Source: Papio anubis
Lineage: Eukaryota > Chordata > Mammalia > Primates > Cercopithecidae
Length of the DNA stretch: 64,000 nt
Direction of reading: 5' to 3'
Assembly: GCF_008728515.1 (NCBI RefSeq)
Contig: NC_044977.1
Coordinates: 166,393,139 to 166,457,138 of the forward strand
Shown: positions 11,291-23,095 of the stretch, piece by piece
Layout: each line of letters opens with the position of its first letter
Position numbering within the stretch: the first letter of the stretch is position 1
Notes under the pieces: model-generated
What the model was told of the DNA's origin: nothing
The model's input: the letters and a program-made list of their open reading frames with translations, nothing else
Database searches by the model: none
Program-made: the position numbers and the translations under genes

Positions 11291-11600
11291 ATGTCAGAGA
11301 AAGGTCTGTCTTAGTTCACTCTCAGAGTAAAGCTATATCTGTCTTAGTTTGGGTTCACTTAAATGGAAAGCTTGAGAAATGAATTTGGGTGCTTATAGTG
11401 TATTTAGGGAGGATCCCAGAAAGCAGTAGTGAGGGTATGAGAAGAGTTAGACAAGGATGGAGGAAAACCCAATGTAAGGGAGTGAAACAAGGACTTGATT
11501 GTCCTGGCGTCTTCTGAGAAGCATACTTTGCAGAAGTATCCACCTGTAGGATAGGAATCAGAGACATTTATCCAGCCCCCATCGTTTCCCCTTAGGTTGA
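11291..11600. repeat. Unidentified old interspersed repeat
   Basis: 'tagggaggatcccagaaagcagtagtgag' resembles a common old LINE/LTR-derived block whose family I cannot name. A related pattern occurs at 47985-48200 ('gcaagagtgagaggaaagcgaagtgaggcag'). Confidence 0.3.
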
Positions 11601-13099
11601 AGGCTATCTCTGAGAGCAGTCTCTGAACTATGCTTGTCCTTGGTCTGAGCAGGCTTCTATGCAATGCATCAGAAAAGGCCTTTTGGCAGAAAGCAGAAAG
11701 ATGGATGACATGCCCTTGATGCCCTCAACCTGAGGGTAGTCTGAGCTCATGTGGATTTTTGCTAAGGCTGAAATTCAAGGTGTCCAGAGTGATATGCTAT
11801 GAAACACCGAGGTATCTGCCACAAAATCAGGATAGGAAAATTTACTAAAATTGGAGTTAAAGATCTGACTTCCAGATCATAATTATACTAAGCAACCATG
11901 GCCAAGGCACTTAGCTTCCAGTTTTAGTTCTCTCATATATAAAATGAGGATAACATTATTAGGTGACATTTTGTGGAAGATACAAAGCCAGGGACAGTCA
12001 CAAGGAGATGTGAACTGGCTGGCTGTCAAGGAGCCTCCGGAGGAGGTGTTACCATGAGGCATTTGCCATAACCTATGGTGACTCTATATTCTCAGAGTGG
12101 CATCTTCTTTCAAGGCAAGGCTTGTAACCAAATTTGTAAAGATTGACCTGTAAATCAGCATAAACGTTTATTAGTTTAGAATGACAAATGTGAAAGTCAC
12201 TGAGCATGGACAGTGCTATTATTTGGCTAGGCCATACTGTCTTGGAAGGCAAGCAATTTTGGAAGTTCAAAGTCAGAAAGTTATTAAGTGAGAATAGGAT
12301 CCAAATAAATATAATTAGTTATGTGATTGAATTTTGGAGCACCAGGGTAAGGGTAGCCTGATGTAGTCTTTTCTGTTACAGGAATATTCCTCTCCCTTGA
12401 ATAGGCAAATGCTACCATCAGCTTCTCTGACTTGTCCAGTGATTTTTATTATAAAGGTCATTATAATGACTGAGGTATTGGCAAATATCTTCAAACCTAT
12501 CTTATGCATGTCTGGGATGCAATTGACTTTTATAAATCAACTTTGCATGTCTCTATCACTGTGCATTGTATTGATTTTGCAGTGCAACTCTCAGAGGCAA
12601 AGATTTTTTTTTTTCTTTTTTCATTCCTTTTTTTTTTTAACCGAACTCTTCAGGGAACAACTCATCCACTATACTGCCTGACAGGGTTATTGTAGAGATT
12701 AAAGGACATTGTTAAACTGATAAATACTGTGAGTTACTCTTGACATTATTAGATCATGGACTCCAGTAGGCAGTAATGGGCTCTGGCAAGTAGAGGAAAA
12801 GAGTTTTATAACCAATCAAATAGAAAAGTATTCTTAAACATTTTTTTTCATGGAAGAGTTAAAGGACTTTTGTAATCATGAATAAAAGAGGTTGTGTTAT
12901 TTTTTCATTAGCTGAATACTGAGCTTAAAACTAGACTACCGTTGATCAAATTATAAACTGATATCCAAAGTACTGTGACAGATTTTATTAGGAATTGTCA
13001 AATACAGTAAAGGGGAAACGACATGTATAAGTCTGGACTTATGGAACATAAAATATAATTTTTAACTTATTGGAGATAAACTGATTTTTAAAAGCTGAA
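11601..13099. other. Mostly unassigned; one MIR scrap
   Basis: A short MIR-like piece lies at about 11880-11965 ('gccaaggcacttagctt...ctcatatataaaatgaggataac'). Two T-rich runs lie at 12606-12640. Nothing else is recognised. Confidence 0.4.
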
Positions 13100-13265
13100 T
13101 GTGAGAGGAACATTACTAACCTGGAAACTCGGAGACTAGAGCACTTGCCTTGTTCTGCTAACTAAAGAGCTGTGTGACTTTGGCCAATTGTCTCACGGGA
13201 ACTCAAGTTTCCTCAACAGTGAAAAGAGGACTAGTTTAGCTAATGCTGTGTGTATTTTAGCTCTA
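13100..13265 (+). repeat. MIR SINE
   Basis: It carries 'gagctgtgtgactttggccaa', 'caagtttcctcaacagtgaaaa' and a truncated tail, in MIR order on the + strand. Confidence 0.65.
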
Positions 13266-15521
13266 AAACTTTTTGAAACAAGTAAAGATTCTTGCGGGTA
13301 AGAGCAATAGGAGTCAGATAACTTTTAAAAAGTGTGAATATTTTAGAGGAAAGTAAGAGATGGGAAGAGCTTCAATTGTTGTAAAAGGGAAATTGCTAAC
13401 TTGCATTCCAGAAAGTTGCAGTCGAACATTTTCAATTTTCTGACACTAAAATACAGAGATAATACTTGAAGAAAAGTTCATAGGAAGTCCCTAATTATGG
13501 TGACCAGCCATCCAGGTTTCCCTGGCACTAAGAAATTTCTCAGAAAGCAGGACTTCCTCTATTAAATTGGGGAAAGTCCTGAGCAAAACAGGACGAATCA
13601 GTTTCTTTCTTACTCCTAACATGCAGTCTGTATTATTTCAGCATAGGTTCCAAACTGCCCCCTATGTTGATGGCAGCCAATGGTAAGAAGGGTTGCTATT
13701 AATAAACTTTAAACCCTACAAATGGTGCTTCTGAAAGGCATATAACACTTAGGTGATGGGTAGAGTTTTAAAGTCACAAGCTGGGGAATGTGCATAAAGG
13801 AAAGCAGACTAAGAGACAAGAGGCTAGAAACAAGCTTTTTTCCCAGTGTTCTGTATCCAGTAATTTGTTCATTCATATCTTCAGTGTTAATGAGTACACC
13901 CTCTGTGTGAAATTCAGTGCTTGCTGCTGGAAATGAAAACAAATGAACAAAAAATTCTTAAAAGAACAGGATCATATCTCTCATGAAATTTATTTTAATC
14001 TACCTTGTTGTTATTAAATGTCTCTTCCGGTTCGTCTTCCAGAGCACTGTCCTGTAAGTATTCGCACATCTCAGTTCTGAGTCCAGGGCCTAGTACTTGG
14101 CAGGCACTCAATAACTATTTAATGAATTGAATTTCTATTATTCCCTTTGTTCTTCTAGCTTAAGAAAAAGAAACTCTCTTTTCCCTTCTTTGTCTCAAGT
14201 AATTCCACTAATATTTTTTCTCCAGGACTCAAAGCACTTGGCAAACATTTTCTGAAATCTTTATAGCCTGTCTCTGAAATAGATAAGAAGTACCCTGATA
14301 GCAATTGTACCTATCACTGGCTATGGTCTCTCTTAGTTCTCTTATATCCTATTACTGATGGTTCATTTGAGCTTCCACAGCAGGTCAAGACACAGTTTAA
14401 TAGTTCTCATGGCTCATTTGGGGCATCTGCAGGGCAGTAGACTCAGAAAAATATGTGGACTTCAAAGGTACTTATCGGAGGAAATTCAGATCAAAGCAAA
14501 CAGCACAGTAAATACACCTAGTGTGGGGCTTGTGTGCTACAGCACAGGGCCTATGAAGGTCTCCTGAGGACGTACGCCAGAAACAGCCACCTGGAGTTGT
14601 AATTTTCCAGTCCTTCTGGAGATTTAGGTGAGGTCATTGCTGTGGATTCCAGTTTGAAGTTTGGCAGCAGGAAGTGATCTTGGGATTTAACTCTGTCCGA
14701 GTGTCACTACACTGAAAATAGGACAAAATAATAAGACATTTATGACAAGGCTATTTGCTTTTTGCATAATGTGTGGAATTGAAGAGCTAAAAATATTACT
14801 AAATTTAAAAAATCCCTAATTAATTCCTATCACATTCCAGTGAGAAGATGAGGGTTACGCTAGTTTCTCTTTTTTTATAGAAAGGACCATTGGATTTTTT
14901 TAGTAACTATTCAGGTTCACACATCAAATTAACAGCAATATACTCACATAGACATCTAGTGTGACTACCACAAAACATTTCTTGGTCTCAGTGGGTTGTG
15001 CATGTTTGAAACTACCTAAACTGTTGGACTTCGCTCAGATTCTAGGATTACAAGCCATACAGTAGGTGTGCTATTTAACTTAATTTAATTGTCATCAATC
15101 AGTGTGACCTGAAATTGCATTGTTAATAGCCTTTATGTTTAGATCTGTCTGGTTGCTCCACTTTAGACAGACAATTTGTGAATAGCCACGCCTTTCTGCA
15201 ACTGGATAAACTCCTGCACCTGGGTAAAAAATGTCTTAAATTTGGAAATAAGCAATTGGAAAATTAATTATCTTGTTAACAAGGCAGCCAGTCCTTCCTC
15301 ACGTGTGTGTGCATATGCATCTGAGTGTCTGTCTGTCTGTGTGTTAGCTACCTGATTTTAGTACTGATCATCAGTAACTCTTAAAAAAGAAAAAAGAAAA
15401 AAAAAAAACCAGAACTGTTTATAATTCCGCAGGGTCTTGATAAGAAAAATGCAGTAGGAAGCAGTTAGCTCAGTCAGTAATTCTCTTTCACTACACTTTG
15501 GAGATATACATGATTAAAACA
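13266..15521. other. Mostly unassigned, 2.2 kb
   Basis: A weak L2-tail match lies at 14085-14135 ('gggcctagtacttggcaggcactcaataac'). A diverged motif with internal symmetry lies at 13496-13600. A short GTCT/GT tract lies at 15305-15346. No gene is seen. Confidence 0.4.
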
Positions 15522-15632
15522 AATCTGTCTGTCTGTCTATAGATAGATATAGATATAGATAGATAGGAGATAGATAGACATATAATCTATATAATCTATA
15601 ATCTATCTGTATAATCTATAATCTATCTGTCA
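15522..15632. repeat. Compound microsatellite (CTGT/GATA/ATCT)
   Basis: Three CTGT units run into GATA/GATATA units and then a repeated 'tataatctataatctatctg' block (twice). Such compound tetranucleotide arrays are usually length-polymorphic. Confidence 0.9.
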
Positions 15633-15661
15633 ATCAAGGAGTTAATATATTTATGTGGTTC

Positions 15662-15997
15662 AAAAAATCACAAAGCAAGGCCAGGTGTGGTGGCTCATGC
15701 CTGTAATTCCAGCACTTTGGGAGGCTGAGACAGGTGGATCACTTGAGGTCAGGAGTGAGACCAGCCGGCCAACATGGCAAAACCTCCCATCTCTACTAAA
15801 GTTACAAAACTCAGCTGGGTATGGTGGTGCGCGCCTGTAGTCCTAGCTATCCAGCTATTCAGGAGGCTGAGACACGAGAATCTCTTGAGCCCAGGAGGTG
15901 AGGGTTGTAGTGAGCTGTAATGGCAGCACTGCACTCCAGCCTGGGCAACAGAGACAGACTCTGTCTTAAAAAAAAAAAAAAAAAAAAAATCACAAAG
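15662..15997 (+). mobile_element. Alu, older S/J-like, with target duplication
   Basis: The body is about 15679-15989. 'aaaaaatcacaaag' stands before it and again after the poly-A tail. A local duplication in the middle ('ctatccagctattc') is unusual. Confidence 0.92.
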
Positions 15998-16149
15998 TAT
16001 AAAATAAAGTTCATAGTTACAAGTCTCCCTCCTATTTCTTGTTACCCTTTTGCCAAGACACTTCAGTCATACATAATGATTCTTAATTGCTTGCATACAG
16101 ATTTTCAGTTTTAAAAATTTATTTAAAAGCCAATTAAAATATGGCTTCT

Positions 16150-16334
16150 TTCCTTCTTCCTTTTACAAAAAGGTAACATGTTACAGACACTCTTTTGCAG
16201 TTTCTTCACCTAACAAAGTGCTGTATAATGGTGATCTTGCCTTAGCAGCACATAGACAGCTCCCTCGTTTTTTTTTTTTCTAGCTGCATGGTACTTCATT
16301 TTATAGATGAGTGCTTTACAAATTTTAATATCTA
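16150..16334 (-). mobile_element. L1M fragment, first piece
   Basis: Diverged antisense L1 ORF2/3' text ('gctgcatggtacttcattttatagatg'). It continues after the MER5A-like insertion. Confidence 0.45.
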
Positions 16335-16504
16335 TCATAGTTACCTAGAGGGCTTGTTAAAATACAGATTGCTGAGCTCTACCCTCAAGACTCCAATGAA
16401 GAGATCTAAGGTGGGGTGTGAGAATTTGCATTTCTGATACATTGCCAGGAGATGCTGATGCTCTTAGTCTGAGGACCATACTTTGAGAACTACTGCTCTA
16501 GATA
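16335..16504. mobile_element. MER5A-type hAT relic
   Basis: 'gttacctagagggcttgttaaaatacag', 'gaatttgcatttct' and 'gatgctgatgctcttagtct' end in 'ttgagaactactgct'. It interrupts the L1M sequence. Confidence 0.65.
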
Positions 16505-16870
16505 ATTATAATATATTATAATTTAGCCTGATGGTAGACAACAGAGATTTCTCCAATCTTTTGCTACTATAAACTATGAAGGAATGAATATTCTTATTCA
16601 TATACCCTTTCAAACAAGTGTAGGAGTTTTTGTAGGATAAATTTCTAAAAGTCGATTTTCTGGTCCAAGTGTTACATATCTTTGTAACCTTGATACGAAT
16701 TTCCACTATAGTGTCAAATTGGTGGTGATTGCAATGTACACTTCTACCAACAATAAATAAAAGTGCCTACTATACCATACCAAAAAACTTATTATAAAAA
16801 CTTTATTTCTGCAGGTCTAATACATAAAAAAATGGTTTTAATTTGCATTTACCTTTTCATATAATGAAGA
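16505..16870 (-). mobile_element. L1M fragment, second piece
   Basis: Antisense L1M ORF2 text: 'ccaatcttttgctactataaac', 'gtaggataaatttctaaaagt' and 'accaacaataaataaaagtgcc'. No open frame remains. Confidence 0.6.
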
Positions 16871-17084
16871 ATTATTTGTATTTATTTTTTGAAATTTACT
16901 TTCTGGAGTAAGCTCCCTAATTTTTCTAGAATTCCAATTTCTTTATTTATAAAATGAGAATATTGGTAATTTTTAGGAATTAGGTAGTTCAAACTGCTGT
17001 GGCCCCATGACTTTCTTTTTGGTCCTAAGTAAGCTAATGAATTCTACTTCATCTCATTACACAGTTTCATTTATTTGGCCATTG

Positions 17085-17229
17085 GTTTACTCATTAATCA
17101 GTCAGCATCTACAATATGCTAAGTACAGGAGATAAAGAGATGAAAACCTTATTTTTGAGGCATTTACTGTCTGCTAGAGGAGACCAACATGCAAACAGTT
17201 ATGTTACAATAAAATGATGGCTGCTAGGA
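17085..17229 (-). repeat. L2 LINE, first piece
   Basis: Antisense L2: 'catctacaatatgctaagtacaggagataaag' and 'gagaccaacatgcaaacagttatgttacaata'. It resumes at about 17600 after an inserted LTR. Confidence 0.6.
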
Positions 17230-17600
17230 TGGAGAAAAGAGACAGAAACAAGTGGGGGCAGGTCGAAAGCAGCACAGGTTTATTGGACGAAAAAACTTGT
17301 GAAGGGGGACACCAGCTATGTGGCTGGAGCTGGAGCTCCTCTTACAGACTGGGGCAGTTATAGGTCCAGCCGGCAGAGGCAGAATTGTTGCAAAATGGGA
17401 TGGGCGGTGTGGTTAGCTGCTGATAAGGGAGGAATTTCCTATGGCCAGGCAGTTGGGCCTGAGACCTGCCCGACAATATGTTTCCCACTGCTGGGAAATT
17501 TCCACTCTGGCCAGGGTGTACAAAACGGTGGGGGGTTGACAAAATGGCACAGCTTGGGTTAACAATGGTTGTAACAAAGGTCCCTACAAAGCCCAGGGAA
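17230..17600 (-). mobile_element. Probable ERV LTR inserted in L2
   Basis: Read on the minus strand it has 'ggacctataactgccccag', a polyadenylation-type aataaa (complement at about 17279-17285) and then 'cctgtgctgctttcgacctg', a U3-R-U5-like order. It is flanked by the two halves of one L2. The flanks share 'aaatga' (near 17212 and 17600), but the LTR ends do not fit TG...CA, so the borders are uncertain and the family is unknown. Confidence 0.5.
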
Positions 17601-17820
17601 ATGAAAACCTAATTGTCTCTGGGGGAATCAGGAAAAGCCTCATGCAAAAGATAGATCTCAACTGACGCTTAATGATAAGGAGGAATCTGCCAGGTGGACA
17701 AGTGGAGGAGAGTATCCAAGGCAGAAGAACAGCTTATGCAAAACCAAAGCAGCATGGGGAAATATGGATATTCAGGGAACTAATGTAACATTGATTCTTA
17801 AACAGAAGGGATGGGAGAAG
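17601..17820 (-). repeat. L2 LINE, second piece
   Basis: 'ggaatcaggaaaagcctcatgc', 'ccaggtggacaagtggaggagag' and 'caaggcagaagaacagcttatgc' match antisense L2. Confidence 0.65.
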
Positions 17821-18544
17821 GACAACTCTAGTTTTCTAGTTCCCATTTGGGGTGGGAAGATGGTCTCAATTCCTTCAGATCGGCTTGTTCCAAACCCCAG
17901 ACTATAATATAAATGTTTCCCTCCTATTTCCAGTAACCAATTTTCTCTCTATTAGATCTCTCATCTAGTCCTCTTTTGACCATGGCATCTGTGGTTTGAA
18001 CTCTTCTTTGTCTCAAATGAAGATTTATTTGAGGCCTTGCTGCATGAGCTTGCCAATTTAATGTTCCATCCTCTGCCACATAATTCTTAATGAGAGAGTC
18101 AGAGGTTAATAGAAAAATAACATAGAAAGGAATATGTCTTATGCTCTAACTTTAAGAGTGTGTATTCTCAAGGACTACTTGTGCAAATGGGGAGATGCTC
18201 AGAACATATTATGGAGAAAAGAGAGAGGACGCACAATGTCTAATGATAAAGCAAGAGTTGTGTCTGTTGTTTTTCATACATAAATCAATCAGTCTGTTAA
18301 TCATCTGTCCTATTTATTTGGCTATACAATTCTATATTTTTTTAAAATTAATATATTCTGATATATTTCTACATTATTAAAACTCTTCATAGACAACACA
18401 TTTAGGCTGCCTTGGCTATCATCCATTGCACCATTTGCTGGATGACCACAACTTGGTTCTTTATTCTTCTGTTTTTAGACATTTGGGTTTGTGCATTTTA
18501 TTCATACAAGCAGAGAAAAAAGAAATAAATTATTAACAAAGTTT
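17821..18544. other. Unassigned stretch
   Basis: Nothing recognised. Confidence 0.4.
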
Positions 18545-19446
18545 GTCTTAGTCTATTTTCAGAGCTGCACACAGGTCTCCTTGGGCCACAGCTGGGGTGG
18601 CTGAGGAGCACTGTGCTGAAATGCAGACAGCAAGGTGGCCCTGGCCAGTGGAGGGTGCCCTCAGCTATTTCCTGAAACCATTCTGCTCTTTTGGAGGTCT
18701 AAGCCCATTATGAGAGGAGCAGCCTTGAAGATCTCCACAATACCTTTGAGGTTATTCTCCCATTGTCTTGATGAATGACATCTGGCTTCTCTCTAGCCAT
18801 ACTAATCTCCTCATCAAAAGGTTGCTTGGCCACACCCTTGCATGCTTCACATTCTTTTTATGGACAGGCTACAAATTTTTCAAATATTTATATTCTGTTT
18901 CCCTTTTAATTATAAATTCCATCTTTAAATAATTTCTCTCTTCTCTCATTTCACTGTATGTAATTAAAAGAAGCCATGCAGCACTTTCAATATTTTGCTC
19001 AGAACTTTCTTCTGCCAGATATCCTAGTTCATTGCTCTAACGTTCTGCTTTCCATAAAGCCCTTGGGCATGAACAATTCCGCCAAGTTCTTTGCTATTTT
19101 TTTTTTTAACAAGAATGGCCTGTTCCAGTTTCCAATACCTTGTTTCTGTTCCTCATTTTCGTGTGAGACCTTATCAGAACTGCCTTTACTGTCCATACTT
19201 CTGCCAGTTTCGTGGCACAATGACTTAGTAATGTCTAAGAAGTTTCAGACTTTCCCTACATTGCCTGTTTTCTTCTGAGCCCTCACTAGAATGATACTTA
19301 AAGCTCTATTTATGACAAAATAGGCTTTTTCTTGCCTGCTCCTCCAAATTCTCCCAGCCTCTGCCCATTATCTAGTTCCAAAGTTGCTTCTACATTTTCA
19401 GGTATTTGTTAAAGCAACAGCCCACTTCTCCTGCACCAATTTTCTG
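18545..19446 (-). mobile_element. MaLR (MST/THE1-type) internal region
   Basis: The right end reads 'cctgcaccaattttctgtcttagtc', the junction of MaLR internal sequence and 5' LTR in reverse. 'cccagcctctgcccattatctagttccaaagttgcttc' style text is the MaLR leader. Further left, 'ccttgggccacagctggggtggctgagg' fits the old gag-like part. Frames are broken. At 18550 the text 'gtcttagtctatttt' hints at a scrap of the other LTR. Confidence 0.65.
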
Positions 19447-19833
19447 TCTTAGTCTGTTTTGTGCTGCTCTAACAGAATACTGCAGACTGGGTAATTAATA
19501 AAGAACAGAAATGTATTGGTTCACAGTTCTGGAGGCTGGGAAGTCCAATATCAAGGTGCTGGCATCTGGTGAGGGCCTACTTACTGTGTCATAACGTGGC
19601 AGAAGGCATTACATGGCCAAAGGGCAAAGTGGCTGAGAAAGAGCAAGTGGAGGATGAACCTACTCCTGTAATAATGAACTCATTTCCACGATGATGACAT
19701 TAGTCCATTTGTAAGGGTGGAGTCTTTATGACCTAAACACCTCTTAAAGGTCTCACTTTTTAATACTATTACAATGGCAACTAAATTTTAGCATGAGTTT
19801 TGAAGGGGATAAACATGCAAACCATAACTGAAT
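19447..19833 (-). mobile_element. MST-type MaLR LTR (5' LTR of the minus-strand element)
   Basis: Reversed LTR from 'tgtcttagtctgttttgtgctgct' to 'gggataaacatgcaaaccataac'. Interior blocks 'gttctggaggctgggaagtccaa' and 'gatgccagcaccttg' (antisense) are MST/MLT1-type. It continues leftwards into its own internal region. Confidence 0.8.
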
Positions 19834-20039
19834 TTATCTTGGATAATGGGTTAATGGGCAAAGATGATCTCTGTAGTTAATTTTAAAAAATCCAGAAAAG
19901 CCAGGTATAAGAAAGATATTTTGGCTATAGAGGCATCAGTGAATAATGGAAACAGTGATATTTCTTATCTATTTAGCATCATACCAGCATCGTGTTCAGA
20001 GTCTAATGTGTTTTAGATTTTGGGCTGCTTAGTTATCCA

Positions 20040-20313
20040 AAGACCACACTGAGAAATCTATGCTATTATCAACTTAAGCTTCAGCCCCTCTACCTGGTCC
20101 TTCCATCCTAAGTTTGGGGGAGCATGCACTGAAACTCCCAACCCTCTAATCATACCTTGGTCTACCTAGTGACCAACCTCCATTCTGAGGCTATCTGGGA
20201 AGCCTCAGCCACCAATGATCTCATTAACATACACAACATACTCTTATGACACTGAAGATTCCAAGAGTTTTAGGTTCTATATGTCAGGAAGCTGGACAAA
20301 GACCAAATATATA
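20040..20313. mobile_element. Old LTR-like repeat, interrupted by a DNA transposon
   Basis: 'gccaccaatgatctcattaacatac', 'ttccaagagttttaggttcta' and 'gacaaagaccaaatatata' resemble an old ERV LTR end. The text appears to resume after the transposon with 'tttcacactatcacaa' at about 21518. The family is uncertain. Confidence 0.4.
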
Positions 20314-21515
20314 CAGTCATGTGTTCCTTAAGGATGGAGATACATTCTGAGAAATGTGTTGTTAGGTGATTCTTCATTGTGCAAACATCATAGAGTGTAC
20401 TCACACAAACCTCAGTGATACAGCCTACTTCACAGCTAGGTTCTATGGTATAGACTATTGCGCCTAGGCTACAAACCTGTATAGCATGTTACTATACTGA
20501 ATTCTGCAGGCAACTTTAACACGATGATAAGTATTTGTGTATCTAAATATATCTAAACATAGAAAAGGTACAGTAAAAATATGCTGTCAAAGATACAAAT
20601 GGTACACTTGTCTAGGGCATTTACTATAAATGAAGCTTGCAGGACTGGAAGTTATTCTGAGTGAGTCAGTGAGGGAGTGGTGAGTGAATGTGAAGACCTA
20701 GGACATTACTGTACACTACAGTGGACTTTATAAACACTGTCTACTGAGGCTACACTAAATTTATTTTTAAAAATTTTCTTTTTTAAATAATAAATTAACC
20801 TTAGCTTTCTGAAACATTTTTACTTTATAAACTTTTAAGTTTTTAAAAAACTGTTCATTTCCTTTGTTATAACACTTAGCTTAAAACACAAATACATTGT
20901 ACAGCTGTACAGAAATTTTTCTTTATATTTGTATTCTATAAGTTTTTTTAAAATTTTTAATTTTTAGAAAACTTTTTAACATTTTTTGTTAGAAGCTAAG
21001 ACATAAACATACACACTATCCTAGGCCTACGCAGGGTCAGGATCACCAATATCACCGTCTTCCACCTCCATACCTTGTCTCACTGGAAGGTCTTTTGGTA
21101 TAATAACATGTATGGAGCTGTCATTTCCTATGATAACAGTGCCTTCTTCTGTAATACCTCCTGAAGGATCTGCTTGAGGCTGTTTTACATTTAACTTTCT
21201 AAAAACCTTAAGTAGAAGGAGTAAACTCTAAAATAACAATAAAAAGTATACTCTAGTAAATACATAAACCAGTAACATAGTCACTTATTATTATGTACTG
21301 TACATAATTGTATGCACTAGACTTTTACATGACTGGCAGCACAGATTTGTTTACACCAGTATCACCACAAATATGTGAGGAGTGTGTTGTGCTATCATTT
21401 TATGACAGCTATGATATCACTAGGCAACAGGAAATTTTTGCTTTATTACAGTCTTATGGTACCACCATTAAATATGCGGTTCATCACCAAAATGTCATTA
21501 GGCAGAGGATGATTG
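20314..21515. mobile_element. Tigger/MER6-like DNA transposon, 1.2 kb
   Basis: It starts cagtcatgtgttcctta after a TA-rich target and ends 'ggcagaggatgattg', an imperfect inverted repeat. Interior text is well kept compared with the consensus I remember ('ggctacaaacctgtatagcatgttactatactgaat', 'gtgagtcagtgagggagtggtgagtgaatgtgaag'). On the minus strand an open frame of about 66 codons runs from about 21225 down to a stop at 21027-21029, rich in acidic residues near its end ('EVEDGDIGDPDP'). It looks like the tail of a transposase gene. The rest of the transposase is missing, so it is non-autonomous. Confidence 0.7.
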
Positions 21516-21539
21516 TGTTTCACACTATCACAATGACTT

Positions 21540-22048
21540 AGATAAGACTCAGAGATGAACCCCTTGTTTACCCAGGACAAGGTCATGTACAGAACCTCCA
21601 AATTTTCATTCTTCATCTCACAAATGATTATCTAAAATATTTTTCCCTATTGACCAAACTGAGAAAATGCCCATTAATTTGACTTGACCAAATTTTGGTC
21701 AGGGTTCTCTCCTTCCCCCAGACCCTGACCTTTGGCCTACCTTTGAGCATTGGAACATGAAACAACCCCTGCTTAATTGCCTTTCCTGAGAATCAGCTTA
21801 CTTTAGGAAAACTCATTCCCTGATCAACTATTGAATCAGGCCATGCATCGATCCCGTGTCTCCACAACTGGTTCTTTCTAGTGTTATTTACTCCTCCTTA
21901 GAAAAGAAAAGCCCCTTTCTGCCAGACCTTTGGGATTCTTGCAGATCTCATAATCAGAGCACTCTTCCTATTGCAACAGTTCTCCCTCCTTATTCAATAG
22001 TCCTTCTCCCCTTATTGCAATAGTCTTTAAATAAGGTCTTTTCTTACC
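21540..22048 (+). mobile_element. Probable ERV1-type LTR
   Basis: 'cctgagaatcagcttactttaggaaaactcattccctgat', 'ctgccagacctttgggattcttgcagatctc', then repeated 'ttattgcaatagtc' motifs and 'ctttaaataaggtc' look like an LTR ending with a polyadenylation region. The family is not named. Confidence 0.4.
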
Positions 22049-22049
22049 T

Positions 22050-23095
22050 AAGTCTGGATTTTTATTTTTAATATACTTTTTCTAGAGCAGTTTTGGGTTC
22101 ATGGCAAAACTGAGTGCAAAGTACAGAGATTTCCAATATAGTCCCTGTCCCCACACAGGTATAGAGGCTTCCCACATTATCCACATCCCCCATCAGAGTG
22201 GTACATTTATACTACTTGATGAACCCACATTTACACACCTTCACTCAAAGTCTGTAGTTTATTTAGGGTTCACTGTTGTACAGGCTATGTGTTTGGAAGA
22301 ATGTATAATGATAAAACAAGTCCATAGTTTTACCTTTTCCAGCATGTAATATAGTTGGAATCATATAGTATGTAGTTTTTTACCACTGGCTTCTTTCATG
22401 AGTAATATGCATTTAAGTTTCATCCATATCTTTTCATGGCTTGAAAACTCATTTCTCTTTAGTACTGAATAATATTCCATTGTCTGGATGTAGTAGAGTT
22501 TATTCATCCATTCACTTTATTGAAGGACATCTTGTCTATTTCCAAGTTTTGACAACTATGAATAAAGCTGCTATAAACATCCATGTGCAGGTTTTTGTGT
22601 GAACATAAGTTTTCAATTCCTTTGGGTAAATACCAAGAAACATAATTGCTGAATTGTATGACAAGAGTATGTTTAGTTTTGTAAGAAACCACCAAATTGT
22701 CTTCCAAAATGGTTGTACCATTTTGCATTTCCACCATCACTGAATGAGAGTTTCTGTTGCTCCACATCCTTGTCAGCGTTTGATGTTGCCAGTGTTCTGG
22801 ATTTTGGCCACTTTAATAGCTGTATAGTAGTAACATATTGTTTTAATTTGCATTTTCCTGATAACATATGATGTGGAGCATTTTTTCATATGCTTATTTA
22901 CCACCTGTAAATCTTCGATGAGGTGCCTGTTAAGGTATTTGGCCATTTGAAAAATCAGGTTGTTTGAGTTCTTTGTTGAGTTTTAAGAGTTATTTGTATA
23001 TTTTGGACGACAGTCTTTTATCCGATATGTCTTTTGCAATTATTTAATTCCAGCCTGTGGCTTGTCTTTGCCTTTTCTTGATGAATTTGTTTTTC
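22050..23095 (-). mobile_element. L1M LINE, truncated 3' part
   Basis: The antisense of the L1 3'-UTR is followed by the ORF2 C-terminal part. Landmarks are 'gttttgggttcatggcaaaac', 'tgaataatattccattgtctgg', 'ttcctttgggtaaataccaagaaac' and 'gtatattttggacgacagtc'. Frameshifts and stops are frequent, so no protein is encoded. The age is that of L1M families. Confidence 0.8.

Noticed and set aside
13496..13600. Symmetric 'caggtttccctggca ... gagcaaaacaggac' segment
   Set aside because: It may be a decayed palindromic repeat, but I could not fix ends or family.
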